In this document: one piece after another, positions 8,467 through 17,765 of the stretch
How the letters are laid out: each line of letters starts with the position of its first letter
Numbering within the stretch: position 1 is the stretch's first letter
Assembly (NCBI RefSeq): GCF_900607225.1
Contig: NZ_LR027842.1
Span: forward strand, 2,582,284 to 2,646,283
Direction of reading: 5' to 3'
Length of the DNA: 64,000 bases
Origin: [Pseudopropionibacterium] massiliense
GTDB lineage: Bacteria; Actinomycetota; Actinomycetes; Propionibacteriales; Propionibacteriaceae
Notes under the pieces: model-generated
Database searches by the model: none
The model's input: only the letters and a program-made list of their open reading frames with translations
What the model was told of the DNA's origin: nothing
Position numbers and translations under genes: made by a program

Positions 8467-9336
8467 TCAGAGCAGCGGCAGGCGCATCCTGACCGTGGTT
8501 CCCCGGCCCTGGATGGAACTCAGTTCGCAGGAACCACCGAGCCTGCGCAGCACCGCCGCCACCATCGGCAATCCCAGGCCGTTGCCGGGAATGTGCCGGA
8601 CCTCCTTGGAGCGGGCCAGTTCACCCCAGACCTGGTCCACCTCGGAGGCCGGAATGCCGCGTCCCGTGTCGGAGACGTCCACCACCACGTGCCCGCGATC
8701 CTCCATGCCGCGCACCTCCAGCGTCGCCCCCGGTGAGGAGTACTTCACGGCGTTGCCCACCACGTTGTAGATGGCCAGGAACACCAGGTCACGGTCGCCG
8801 CGCACCGGGGGCAGGGGACGCGGGGCCCGGGGGAGGGCCACCACCACCTCGCGGTCGCCGGGCACCACGGTTTCGATCACCTCGGAGACCACCTCCGCGA
8901 CGTCCACCGGTTCGTCGGCCACCGGGTAGGAGTCGATCTCGCTGATCTTGCGGAGCTCCGCCACCAGCGACGCCAACCGGTCGACCTGCGCCCGCATGGA
9001 TTCCGCGAGCGCCGGGTCCCGCACTTCTCCGAGCCCCACGCGCAGGGCCATGAGGGGATTCTTCAGTTCGTGGTCGAGGCGCCCCACGAAGGTGCGGTGG
9101 GCCTCCCTGGCCTCCGCCCTGACGCCTTCCGTGGCCTCCTCGAGGACCCGGCCGTTCCTGCTTCGGCGCCACCTCAGCGTCAACGCCGCGACCAGCACAC
9201 TCGCCCCCGCGAGCAGTGGTAGTGCCCACAGCTCGACGCCCACCTTGAACATCTGGGTCGCCCCCGCGACCCGCATCCCGGCGGCGACGAGTGCCCCGAT
9301 CAGGGCGACCGCCCAGGCCCACACCGGTTTCCTCAC
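8467..9336 (-). CDS. Sensor histidine kinase
   Basis: A 289-residue membrane kinase. Two hydrophobic segments (about 6-24 and 36-55) give a very short extracytoplasmic loop of about a dozen residues, so it may sense the membrane or an accessory lipoprotein rather than a soluble ligand. The HisKA box is GRLDHELKNPLMALR with phospho-acceptor His89. The HATPase domain shows NVVGNAVKYS, DTGRGIP and GNGLGLP. The gene overlaps the response regulator stop by 4 nt. Two DUF3060 lipoprotein genes lie immediately upstream in the same direction and may be its partners or targets. Confidence 0.9.
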   Translation of the reverse strand: MRKPVWAWAVALIGALVAAGMRVAGATQMFKVGVELWALPLLAGASVLVAALTLRWRRSRNGRVLEEATEGVRAEAREAHRTFVGRLDHELKNPLMALRVGLGEVRDPALAESMRAQVDRLASLVAELRKISEIDSYPVADEPVDVAEVVSEVIETVVPGDREVVVALPRAPRPLPPVRGDRDLVFLAIYNVVGNAVKYSSPGATLEVRGMEDRGHVVVDVSDTGRGIPASEVDQVWGELARSKEVRHIPGNGLGLPMVAAVLRRLGGSCELSSIQGRGTTVRMRLPLL

Positions 9337-10028
9337 GCGGCGCGCACCTCGGGGTGGAAACGGTACCCGACCCCCTGAACGGTGTCGATGACCTCGAGTC
9401 CCCGGGCTCCCAGCACCCTGCGGAGTTCGGCGACGCGATGATCGACGGCGCGGGTGGTGATCGCGAACTCCACCCCCCAGACCTGTTCCAGGAGGTGGTC
9501 TCGGCTGAAGGTCTCTCCGTGGTGGACCATCAGGTACTCCAGCAGCGCGAGGGCCTTCGGGGTCAGCTGCACCGCATGACCCCGCGCGGTGACCGTCTTG
9601 GCCAGCCGGTCGAGCTCCAGGCCGCCTCCCCGGATGCGCGAGGCGTGGGTGAGGGTCCGGCCCAGCTGGCCCCGCCGCAGGACCGCCCGGATCCGGGCCA
9701 CCAGCTCGGCGGGGTCGAAGGGTTTGTTGAGGTAGTCGTCGGCCCCTTTTTCGAGGGCGTCGGCGCGGGTGCCGGACTGCCCGACACCGGTCAGCAGGAT
9801 CACGGGGGTCCAGTCCCCTCCCCTGCGCAACCTGGCCAGCACCTCCCGCCCGTCGGCGCGGGGCATCAGCACGTCCAGGACGATCAGATCGGGGTGCTGT
9901 TTCCCGACCACGTCGAGGGCCGCCACTCCGTCGGCGGCGGTGAACGCGACGAACCCCGCCCGCTCCAGGGTGCGGGCGAGGTGGTCGCGGATCATGGGGT
10001 CGTCGTCGACGACCAGGACCGAGCTCAC
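9333..10028 (-). CDS. OmpR-family response regulator
   Basis: A 231-residue protein: receiver domain with VVDDDP (7-12) and phospho-acceptor Asp52 in LIVLDVLMP, the conserved Lys in LNKPFDPAEL, then an OmpR/PhoB winged helix (about 130-228; VQLTPKALALLEYLM...VDHRVAELRRVL...VGYRF). The downstream kinase overlaps by 4 nt, and the upstream lipoprotein gene stop overlaps this start by 4 nt (ATGA). So lipoprotein, regulator and kinase form one coupled unit. Confidence 0.93.
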   Translation of the reverse strand: MSSVLVVDDDPMIRDHLARTLERAGFVAFTAADGVAALDVVGKQHPDLIVLDVLMPRADGREVLARLRRGGDWTPVILLTGVGQSGTRADALEKGADDYLNKPFDPAELVARIRAVLRRGQLGRTLTHASRIRGGGLELDRLAKTVTARGHAVQLTPKALALLEYLMVHHGETFSRDHLLEQVWGVEFAITTRAVDHRVAELRRVLGARGLEVIDTVQGVGYRFHPEVRAA

Positions 10029-10606
10029 GAGATGGTGTTGCCGCTGCCCGTGTCGTTCTTCTTCTCGACGCCCTGGGAGGAGACGGTGTTGCCGCTGCCG
10101 CTGACCGTGACCTCGTCGAGGTCGTCCGGGACGGTGACGCTGTTGCCGCTGGATGTGATCTCCACGTCGTCGAGTTCCTGACCGACGACGACGTTGCTGC
10201 CGCCGGAGAGGATCACCTTGTCGGCGGACTCGAAGGTGACCTGGTTGCCGCTCCCGGTGATCTTGATGGTGTCGCAGTGTCCGCTGAGGGTCACCACATC
10301 GTTGCTGGCGGAGACGTTCGGGTCCCCGACGCAGGGCTTGTCGTCGCTGTCGCTCTTGCCGCCGTCGCTCTTGTTCTCAGCGCTGCTCTTGTCATCAGAG
10401 CCGCTGGCGCTCGCGGTGACGTTCACGTCGCCTCCGTTGCTGGCGGTGGCCGTGGCTCCGGCAGGCGGGTTGCTGGCCGCCTGGGTGGTCGTGACCGCCT
10501 GGGTGTTCCCTGCGGGTTTGGTCTCGGCACCTGCGGAGCAGGCGCTCAACCCCAGGGCCGTGACGGCGGTGGCGGCGAGGGCGATGCGGATCAGGTTGGT
10601 CTTCAT
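10025..10606 (-). CDS. DUF3060 lipoprotein coupled to a two-component system
   Basis: A 193-residue lipoprotein: signal with lipobox LSAC (Cys23), a Ser/Asp/Lys-rich linker, and a C-terminal DUF3060 region (about 100-193) with repeated short beta units such as ITGSGNQV, ITSSGNSV and VSGSGNTV, consistent with a right-handed beta-helix on the outer face of the membrane. The start is the Met before KTNLIRI, with the 5' region holding GGAGA. Its stop overlaps the response regulator start, so it is the first gene of that operon. A second, diverged copy lies upstream. Confidence 0.8.
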   Translation of the reverse strand: MKTNLIRIALAATAVTALGLSACSAGAETKPAGNTQAVTTTQAASNPPAGATATASNGGDVNVTASASGSDDKSSAENKSDGGKSDSDDKPCVGDPNVSASNDVVTLSGHCDTIKITGSGNQVTFESADKVILSGGSNVVVGQELDDVEITSSGNSVTVPDDLDEVTVSGSGNTVSSQGVEKKNDTGSGNTIS

Positions 10607-10726
10607 GGTGTCTCCAGGGGGTGACTGGTTTAGGGAGCAAGCACATTGTGCCGGGTGAAAGATAGTCGTAGAACACCCACCCACCCAAAATCGGGGTCGG
10701 TTACGGGTGGGCAGGGTTGCGGGAGG

Positions 10727-11416
10727 TCAGTTGACGGCGTTTCCGGTTCCGGTGTCGCTGACCTTCCCGACGGTTCCGCTGACGGAAACGGCGTTTCCGA
10801 CGCCGGAGAGGTAGGCCTCCTTGACGTCACCGTCGACGGTGACGCTGCTGCTCGAACCGCTGATCTCGAGGCGGGAGATGTCACCGCCCTGGGTGACGGC
10901 CCCCGTCTGCTTGATGGTCAGCCTGCCGACGGACTCGTAGTAGACGACGGCTCCCGTCGCATCGACGGTGATGGAGTCGCAGTGTCCGGAGAAACGAACC
11001 ACCGAGCCGGTGTCCTTGACCACGGGGTCCTTGTTGCAGTCGACGGAGCGAGCGTTCTCGTTGCTGTCGTCGGAGTCGGAGCTTCTGGAGGTTTCACCGG
11101 GATCCACCGTGACGCCCGGAGCGGTCACACCACCGGGACCCACCGTGACACCCGGAGCCGACACCCCACCGGAACCCACCGTGACACCCGGAGCGGTCAC
11201 GCCACCGGACCCGACCTTGACGTCGCCGGCTGTGTCGTCGCTGCTCTCCGACTGCTGGGAGGCCGGGGAATTGGTCTGGACGGGAGCCGATTGGGAACCG
11301 CCGTTGTTGATCGAGGCGTCCTGCGGTGTGGCCTCCACGCCTGCGGAGCAGGCGGCGAACCCGAGGCTTGCAACGGCGAGGACGGCGAGGGCGGTGCGGG
11401 TAAGGATGGTTTTCAC
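10727..11416 (-). CDS. Second DUF3060 lipoprotein with Gly/Val tandem repeats
   Basis: A 229-residue paralogue of the next gene. The GTG at 11416 has AAGGAG about 6 nt upstream, and the lipobox is GFAAC (Cys23). Residues about 70-105 hold three near-identical 12-residue repeats (GSGGVTAPGVTV type). The C-terminal DUF3060 region has SSSSVTVDG, GVGNAVSV and TGTGNAVN units. The intervening 120 bp may hold a separate promoter for the second copy. The signal sequence and lipobox neighbourhood are very similar in both copies, indicating duplication. Confidence 0.8.
   Translation of the reverse strand: MKTILTRTALAVLAVASLGFAACSAGVEATPQDASINNGGSQSAPVQTNSPASQQSESSDDTAGDVKVGSGGVTAPGVTVGSGGVSAPGVTVGPGGVTAPGVTVDPGETSRSSDSDDSNENARSVDCNKDPVVKDTGSVVRFSGHCDSITVDATGAVVYYESVGRLTIKQTGAVTQGGDISRLEISGSSSSVTVDGDVKEAYLSGVGNAVSVSGTVGKVSDTGTGNAVN
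11105..11214. repeat. Three tandem 36-bp repeats inside the DUF3060 gene
   Basis: Three consecutive units beginning CCACCGTGAC(A/G)CCCGGAGC differ at only a few positions and encode the 12-residue Gly/Val/Pro repeats. Copy number could vary between strains by slippage. Confidence 0.75.
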
Positions 11417-11577
11417 GGCTGCTCCTTGGAAGAACTTGTTTCTCACTTGATGACTCAAGCTTGTCGGCTCCGGGCGTCGCGCGGCCCGTTCGTCGCAGGA
11501 TTGCGACAAACGTTGTTCATGGGTCCCACGGACGCGATGACGCCACGTATCCGTTGATCTCCCGTAGGCTCCCCTAC

Positions 11578-12627
11578 ATGCATGGCGAGTACAAGGTACC
11601 GGATGGAAAACTGGTGGCGGTCGACCTCGACGTGGTCGACGGGAAGCTGTCCCGGGTGGTGGTCTCCGGGGATTTCTTCCTGGAACCCGACGAATCCCTC
11701 GACGACATCGTCCGGGCGCTGACCGGCCTGCCCCACACCTCGTCGGTCGCCGATCTGGCCGCCGCCATCAAATCCCATCTGCCGGAGGACGCGCGGCTGC
11801 TCGGTTTCTCCCCGGAGGCCGTGGGCATCGCGGTGCGCCGCGCGCTGGGACACGCCACGAACTGGGACGACCACACCTTCGACGTCATCGGTCCGGTCAC
11901 CCTCGATCCAAGCCTGCACGTCGCCCTAGACGAGGTGCTGGCGGCGCGCATGGCCCGCGGCGAGATCGGCCCGTCGCTGCGGATCTGGGACTGGGACCGG
12001 CCCCTGGTGGTGATCGGTTCCTTCCAGAGCTACCGCAACGAGATCGACGAGGAGGGGCGTGAACGTCACGGCATCAACGTGGTGCGGCGCATCACGGGTG
12101 GTGGCGCGATGTTCATGGAGCCGGGCAACTGCGTCACCTATTCGCTGCTGGTTCCGGGTTCCCTGGTGGAGGGGCTGAGTTTCGAACGCAGCTACGAGTT
12201 CCTCGACCAGTGGGTGATGGGGGCTCTTGCGGAGCTGGGGGTGAAGGCCCGCTACGTGCCGTTGAACGACATCGCCTCCGACAAGGGCAAGATCGCGGGC
12301 GCGGCGCAACGCAGGCTGACCAGCGGCGTGGTGCTGCACCACGTGACGATGGCCTACGACATCGACGCGGACAAGATGCTCCAGGTGCTGCGCATCGGCC
12401 GGGAGAAGTTGTCGGACAAGGGAACGAAATCGGCGAACAAGCGCGTCGATCCGCTGCGTTCGCAGACCCGGCTGCCCCGCGACCAGATCATCGATTCCTT
12501 CCTGCAGCACTTCGAGTCCCGCTACTCCACGCGTCGCCGCGACTACACCGACGACGAGCTCGCGGCCGCCGCGGAACTGGTGAAGAGCAAGTTCGCCACC
12601 CCGGAGTGGACCCGCCGCATCCCCTGA
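11578..12627 (+). CDS. Lipoate--protein ligase A-like protein, accessory domain first
   Basis: A 349-residue member of the biotin/lipoate ligase (BPL/LplA/LipB) fold. The catalytic region shows the binding loop VVRRITGGGAMFMEPGN and the lysine motif KGKIAGAAQ. About 90 residues precede it (VPDGKLVAVDLDVVDGKLSRVVVSGDFFLEP) and resemble the LplA C-terminal accessory domain, here placed at the N-terminus. The ATG at 11578 is chosen; no strong ribosome site is visible. The gene is monocistronic. It lies 3.2 kb from the SirTM/macrodomain pair, a family that in other bacteria sits with a dedicated LplA2. A link here is possible but unproven. Confidence 0.82.
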   Translation: MHGEYKVPDGKLVAVDLDVVDGKLSRVVVSGDFFLEPDESLDDIVRALTGLPHTSSVADLAAAIKSHLPEDARLLGFSPEAVGIAVRRALGHATNWDDHTFDVIGPVTLDPSLHVALDEVLAARMARGEIGPSLRIWDWDRPLVVIGSFQSYRNEIDEEGRERHGINVVRRITGGGAMFMEPGNCVTYSLLVPGSLVEGLSFERSYEFLDQWVMGALAELGVKARYVPLNDIASDKGKIAGAAQRRLTSGVVLHHVTMAYDIDADKMLQVLRIGREKLSDKGTKSANKRVDPLRSQTRLPRDQIIDSFLQHFESRYSTRRRDYTDDELAAAAELVKSKFATPEWTRRIP

Positions 12628-12788
12628 CCCGGTGGCCGCATCGGCAGAACCCGCGAATTCCCGCGGGACACCCCGCTGTGCTCCGCGACACCCCTTGTGA
12701 CAGGCAGGTCTGGTCTCAGCGCAGCCAGAACGTAGAGTGTTGTGAACGATGTCCAATCGTGCCGTCAGTTCAGGAGACCGGAGCGGAC

Positions 12789-14987
12789 ATGGCCAAAACA
12801 CGACATGGGAACACGAACAACCAGGAGTCGGCCCCGGCCCCGTCACCGAAACGGGAGGTGCTCGGGGGCGTCGCACAGCCCGCTGCGCCGCGAGAGTCGT
12901 CGCGGGAGAAGGAGGCCCTGCTGCCCGCTCCCCGGGACAGGGCGCCGCTCAAGAACGCTTGGCCGGAGTCCCGGAAAAGCACCTTCCCACCCGTGCCGTC
13001 CCCGTTCGCGCCGCCGCCGACCATGTGGCCGGAGCTGGCCGGGACCGCAGCACCCCAGAGGTCCCTCTCCACCATCCCGAAACGCCCCGACACCGGATCG
13101 GGCGACTCGCGTTCCGATTCACCTGACTCCCCGGGCGGACCGACGAGGGCCAATGGCCGGCTCCTGGCCTCCGTCGGCGAGCGCGCAGCGCTCCTGGCAC
13201 GCCCGCCTGCACATCAGGCCGACGATGACGGCGAGGGGGAGCCCCGACGCGGGACGCTGACCGATGCGACCCCGGCCTACGTCTCGTCGTCCCCGCCCCA
13301 TTCCCCTGACAAGTCCGGACCGTCTCGCGGGGAGGAGGAGCCGGAAATCTCGGCGACCGGCCCGGAGGGATCCGCGGAACTGGCCGAGAAACCCATCGAA
13401 ACGCAGCCACTGCCCGGGGCGGAGGAGCCCGCGAGGGCCCGACCGGGCGATCCCGTCGAGCCGGCCACGGCCGCTTCCCACAGCGCACACCACGAAAGAG
13501 CACGTTCAGGTGATGCGTCGAAACCGTCCGAACTGTCCGAACCGTCCGGGAACGACGAGGTACCGAGAAAGCCCCGGGAGGTCGCTGACCCCCTTCCCCC
13601 GGAGAAGGCCCGACCCGAGACAGCCGACCCCGTCGCCACGCCGCTGCCCGGTGAACCGCCCGAACGACCCGCTGGGCCCGTCACCGACCAGGCCCCCACC
13701 CCGGGGGAACCAGCGACGACATCGACCACCGCCTCGGGATCCTCACGGCGCGCATCGGATCCCACGCAAGAGAGCAACCTCGCGGTCACTTCCCCCACCC
13801 ACTCGCGGATCCGCAGCATTTCCCGAGGACACTGGGGGCTCACCTTCCTGTTCAGCCTCGGGATTCTCGTTCTGACCACGGTGCTGGTCATCGTCGCGTC
13901 CTCGATTCAGCAGTTCACCGTTTTCGGCGGTCTGCCGAACTCCGCCGCCCTGCTGGGACAGATCACCCGCACGTGGGAACAGCTCGCTACCGATGGATTC
14001 GCCCAGCTGCTGGCGATCATGCTCCCCGTGCCGCTCGCTCTCCTGGCCTCCCTCTACATCGCGTTCTCGATCCAGGGCAGCCGCAGCCCGGATCGCGACG
14101 TACACGTGACGAACGAGCAGATCGCCCTCCAGCAGATGCGGGAGGGAGTCGTCCTGATGCTGGCGGGCCTGACGGGGATGGTGCTCACCCTGGCGATCCC
14201 CTGGATCACGGAACGCGCCCCGCTCCTGCTCACCATACCCGTCGGCGGGGTGTTCACCTGTGGTTTCATGATTGCGATCCGGAGCCGGTCGTTGGAGAAC
14301 GAACGGATGCGTCTGGCGCGCTCCACCCAGCAGGAGGCGGCCCTTTGCCAGAAGGGTGTCGAGGCAGCCGAGGCCCGCCTCCGGAAACTGGGAAAAGACC
14401 GTGAGCACCGTCCGGGTGAGAAGGGCCGGGACGAGAGGAAGACAAAGCCCGGTCGGGAAGCACTTCTGGGTCACACACGACGAAAGCTGCTGATGCGACA
14501 TTTCATCATCGTGACCCTCCTCGCGGCCCTGAGCCCGATTCCCCTGACCTGGCATCTCGCGCACAACGTGACCACGGTCTGGGAGGTTGTGCTGTTCTAC
14601 GTTCCGACCGTCCTGTGGATCAGGTTCTTCTGGGGATGCAGCTTCACCCTGATGCGGAAGGACGTGTTGGCCGAGGCCATGAAACCGGGAAACAACCGTC
14701 TGGCCCGGCTCGGCGCCTGGATGATGCGCACGACATTCGAGCTGCAGGTCACGCTCATCGCCCTGGGACTGATCATCCTGGTCTTCGTGCGACTCCCGGG
14801 GCTGTCCGAGTTGCCGTTCATCGTCATCTGCACGATCTGCTGGCACGTGGTTCTCGTGGTGGTTCGTTGGCTCTACCAGCAGTACAGCAGGACGGGTCGA
14901 GGCATCCAGCAGGTGGATCGCCGCCTGAAACTGATCAGGCTGCGACGAGAGGTCGCAGAGCTGCGCGCAGGGATCACACACCCCTGA
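12789..14987 (+). CDS. Large proline-rich polytopic membrane protein, unknown
   Basis: A 732-residue protein starting at ATG 12789 (GGAG 5 nt upstream). Residues 1-350 are disordered, rich in Pro, Glu, Ser and Thr. Then come about eight hydrophobic segments in two blocks of four, separated by a charged, probably coiled segment (about 500-560, many Arg/Lys/Glu). The C-terminus is basic and helical. No catalytic motif or family is recognised. It precedes an ABC exporter on the same strand by about 110 bp but is not overlapped, so operon membership is uncertain. Confidence 0.8.
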   Translation: MAKTRHGNTNNQESAPAPSPKREVLGGVAQPAAPRESSREKEALLPAPRDRAPLKNAWPESRKSTFPPVPSPFAPPPTMWPELAGTAAPQRSLSTIPKRPDTGSGDSRSDSPDSPGGPTRANGRLLASVGERAALLARPPAHQADDDGEGEPRRGTLTDATPAYVSSSPPHSPDKSGPSRGEEEPEISATGPEGSAELAEKPIETQPLPGAEEPARARPGDPVEPATAASHSAHHERARSGDASKPSELSEPSGNDEVPRKPREVADPLPPEKARPETADPVATPLPGEPPERPAGPVTDQAPTPGEPATTSTTASGSSRRASDPTQESNLAVTSPTHSRIRSISRGHWGLTFLFSLGILVLTTVLVIVASSIQQFTVFGGLPNSAALLGQITRTWEQLATDGFAQLLAIMLPVPLALLASLYIAFSIQGSRSPDRDVHVTNEQIALQQMREGVVLMLAGLTGMVLTLAIPWITERAPLLLTIPVGGVFTCGFMIAIRSRSLENERMRLARSTQQEAALCQKGVEAAEARLRKLGKDREHRPGEKGRDERKTKPGREALLGHTRRKLLMRHFIIVTLLAALSPIPLTWHLAHNVTTVWEVVLFYVPTVLWIRFFWGCSFTLMRKDVLAEAMKPGNNRLARLGAWMMRTTFELQVTLIALGLIILVFVRLPGLSELPFIVICTICWHVVLVVVRWLYQQYSRTGRGIQQVDRRLKLIRLRREVAELRAGITHP

Positions 14988-15099
14988 CCCGGAGGCCGCG
15001 CACCGGACAGCTCCGGCATGACCGATGTCGTGCGAACCGCGGTCGAGCCGATCGGTTTTCGACACACGCACGCGTTGGCAGAGCCCTTACAGTACATGG

Positions 15100-16896
15100 G
15101 TGCGCAACATGGGCAGGATCCTCGTGGCGGCCAGACGGTTGTGGCCGCTGTACCTCGGTGTCGTCGTCGGTGCCGTCGCGATCTCGGCGACGACACTGCT
15201 GATTCCCTTCATCATCGCCCACGCCACCGACACCGTGATCTCGGTGGTGCAGGGCACCGGCGGATCGGTGGGCGACCTGATCTGGTTGGCGGTGTGGTTG
15301 CTGATCGCCAGTCTCGCGAACTCGGTGCTGACCAACGTCACCGGCTACTGGGGCGACGTGATGGCCGCCCGGCTCCGGGTGATCCTCTCGCAGCGCTACT
15401 ACGACAAGCTGCTGCGGCTTCCCCAGCGCTACTACGACAACGAGCTGACCGGCACCATCATCTCCCGGCTCAACCGGTCGATCACGTCCATCACCGACTT
15501 CCTCAAGACCTTCGCCAACTCGTTCTTCCCGCTGCTGCTGACCATTGGCGCGGTGCTGGTCATATCCAGCATCTACTCGCCCTGGCTGGCGGTGCTGCTG
15601 ATCGTGATCTACCCGGCCTTCGTGTGGCTGACGACCCTCACATCGAGGCGCTGGCAGATCTGGGAGAAGGCGAAGAACGAGGCCTACGACGTCGCGGGAG
15701 GCAGGTTCGCGGAGGTCATCGGCCAGATGCGGGTGGTCAAGTCGTTCCTGTCCGAACGCCACGAATTCGACCGGTTCTCGAAGCTGTACGACAGCACCGT
15801 CACCACCACCCGGGAGCAGTCGCGGTTCTGGCACTCCATGGACACCATCCGCCGCGCCGTGTTGGACGTCGTGTTCTTCGCGATCTTCGTCATCATCTTC
15901 ATCCAGACCGCACAGGGCGCCTACGGCATCGGGGCGATGGTGCTGCTGATCCAGCTGGTGAACATGGCCCGCGAACCGGTGGCGTCGATGAGTTGGCTGG
16001 TCGACACCAGCCAGCGCGCCGTCACGGGCAGCAGCGAGTACTTCGCGGTGATGGACGAGCCGGACGAACCCAACAACGCCCTCGAGGCATCGCCCGACGT
16101 CACCATCGCACGCAGCGTCGCGGGCCCGGTGATCGAGTTCGACCACGTCAACTTCAGCTACGGCGACACCTCGGAACCCGTTCTGACCGACATCACCCTG
16201 GCCATCGGGCGCGGGGAACGCATCGCCTTCGTCGGGGAATCCGGGGGCGGCAAGACGACGCTGGTCAACCTGATCCTGAAGCTCTACCCCGCCACCTCGG
16301 GGCAGGTCCGGGTCCACGGGCAGCCGGTCAACGGGATCCCCGTCACCGCGCTGCGCCGTGAGATCGGGGTGGTCTTCCAGGACGCCTCGCTGTTCAGCGG
16401 CACGATCCGCGACAACATGGCCTACGGCACCGCGGCCACCGACGAGGAGCTCGCCACCGCGGCCCGGCGCGCCAACGCCGCCGGGTTCATCGGCAAACTC
16501 ACCGACGGTTTCGACACCGAGATCGGGGAACGCGGGATCAAACTCTCAGGTGGGCAGAAGCAGCGCATCTCCGTCGCCCGGGCCCTGCTGAAGGACGCAC
16601 CCATCCTCATCCTCGACGAGGCCACCAGCGCACTGGACACCAAGGCCGAGCGCGCCGTCCAGGCCGGCCTGGACGAGCTGATGGAGGGCCGCACGACGTT
16701 GATCATCGCGCACCGGTTGTCGACGATCTCGACGGTGGACCGGATCGTCACGCTGCGCGACGGGCGCATCGACGAGATCGGTTCGCCCGCCGAACTGGCC
16801 GCATCCGGGGGCATCTACGCCGAGCTGCTGGCCCTCCAGGGTTCGACCCGCAAGGCCGACAAGGCGAAACTGCTGCGCTACGACATCACCCATTGA
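15100..16896 (+). CDS. ABC exporter half-transporter (fused TMD-NBD)
   Basis: A 598-residue type IV ABC exporter: six-helix transmembrane domain (about 10-310), then an ATPase domain with Walker A GESGGGKTT, Q-loop VVFQDASLF, signature LSGGQKQR, Walker B ILILDEATSALD and the switch His in IAHRLS. It should work as a dimer. The GTG at 15100 (or ATG 15109) is chosen because a TACAGT -10-like element ends 6 nt upstream, suggesting a leaderless transcript; an earlier ATG at 15025 would add an unlikely basic extension. The substrate is unknown (lipid, peptide or drug). Confidence 0.9.
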   Translation: MRNMGRILVAARRLWPLYLGVVVGAVAISATTLLIPFIIAHATDTVISVVQGTGGSVGDLIWLAVWLLIASLANSVLTNVTGYWGDVMAARLRVILSQRYYDKLLRLPQRYYDNELTGTIISRLNRSITSITDFLKTFANSFFPLLLTIGAVLVISSIYSPWLAVLLIVIYPAFVWLTTLTSRRWQIWEKAKNEAYDVAGGRFAEVIGQMRVVKSFLSERHEFDRFSKLYDSTVTTTREQSRFWHSMDTIRRAVLDVVFFAIFVIIFIQTAQGAYGIGAMVLLIQLVNMAREPVASMSWLVDTSQRAVTGSSEYFAVMDEPDEPNNALEASPDVTIARSVAGPVIEFDHVNFSYGDTSEPVLTDITLAIGRGERIAFVGESGGGKTTLVNLILKLYPATSGQVRVHGQPVNGIPVTALRREIGVVFQDASLFSGTIRDNMAYGTAATDEELATAARRANAAGFIGKLTDGFDTEIGERGIKLSGGQKQRISVARALLKDAPILILDEATSALDTKAERAVQAGLDELMEGRTTLIIAHRLSTISTVDRIVTLRDGRIDEIGSPAELAASGGIYAELLALQGSTRKADKAKLLRYDITH

Positions 16897-16984
16897 CCCC
16901 TGCCCTGCTGGCGCGGCCCGGGCGAGGGCTCACCGAGCGGGACGAGCCGGGCACGCCCTCCGCGACAGGGCCTAAGCTCGGGTT

Positions 16985-17707
16985 GTGTACGTGGCGAAAC
17001 ATTTCGAGATTCCCGGCGACTACCTGGCAGAGCTGCTCGGCCGGGTGCGGGCCGGCAACTTCGTGACGGTCCACGAATCGGGTCCGCAGGCGACCTTCGT
17101 CCCGTTCCACCTGGAGACACGCGAGACCGGCCAGGTGCTCGTGACGCACCTGATGCGCAACAACCCGCAGGCCGTCGAACCCGTCACGGGCCCGGCGCTG
17201 GTGATCATCGACATCGACGACGCCTACGTCTCCCCGGCCTGGTACGCCACCAACAAGGACCTCCCCAACGTCCCCACCTGGGACTACATCACCATTCACG
17301 TCACCGGCGGGGTCCGTTTCACCACCGACCCCGGCGCCGCCCTCGAAGCGGCCCGCGAACTCACCTCCCGGATGGAACCACCCGAGGTGCTGGAGGCCGT
17401 CGGCGAGGAGAAACTACGAAAAATGGCGCGGGCGATCGTCAGGGCCGAGGTGGTGGTGGAGAGGATCCAGGGCAAGGCGAAGGCCAGCCAGAACCGCCAC
17501 CCCGACGACGTCAGCAGCCTCCTTGCCCACCTGGAACGCGAGGGCGAGACGGAGCTTGTGAGGTACCTGAGGGAGGTCGCACTCCCCCACGCCACCGAAC
17601 GTTTCGGCATGATCCACGACCTGCGGGCGACCCGGCGACTACCCACCAGCACCACCGGATGGAAGGCGCCACGGGCGGAGGAATCCCCTTCCCCCGAGAT
17701 TGGATGA
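16985..17707 (+). CDS. PaiB-like FMN-binding protein
   Basis: A 240-residue protein of the PaiB/FMN-binding negative regulator family (split-barrel flavin fold). Visible family features are the N-terminal YVAKHFEIP, the segment TFVPFHLETRETGQVLVTHLMRNNP, the YVSPAWYATN motif and WDYITIHVTG. The family was named for a Bacillus sporulation/protease regulator, but most members have no proven DNA-binding role. The GTG start at 16985 has no ribosome site and lies close to a TAAGCT -10-like element, so it may be leaderless. A dispersed repeat array follows. Confidence 0.85.
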   Translation: MYVAKHFEIPGDYLAELLGRVRAGNFVTVHESGPQATFVPFHLETRETGQVLVTHLMRNNPQAVEPVTGPALVIIDIDDAYVSPAWYATNKDLPNVPTWDYITIHVTGGVRFTTDPGAALEAARELTSRMEPPEVLEAVGEEKLRKMARAIVRAEVVVERIQGKAKASQNRHPDDVSSLLAHLEREGETELVRYLREVALPHATERFGMIHDLRATRRLPTSTTGWKAPRAEESPSPEIG

Positions 17708-17765
17708 GCCGCCCCAAAACCCCTACAGCAGCTGGTTGGGGCGACCCGCGGGCGTCTCACTTCCT

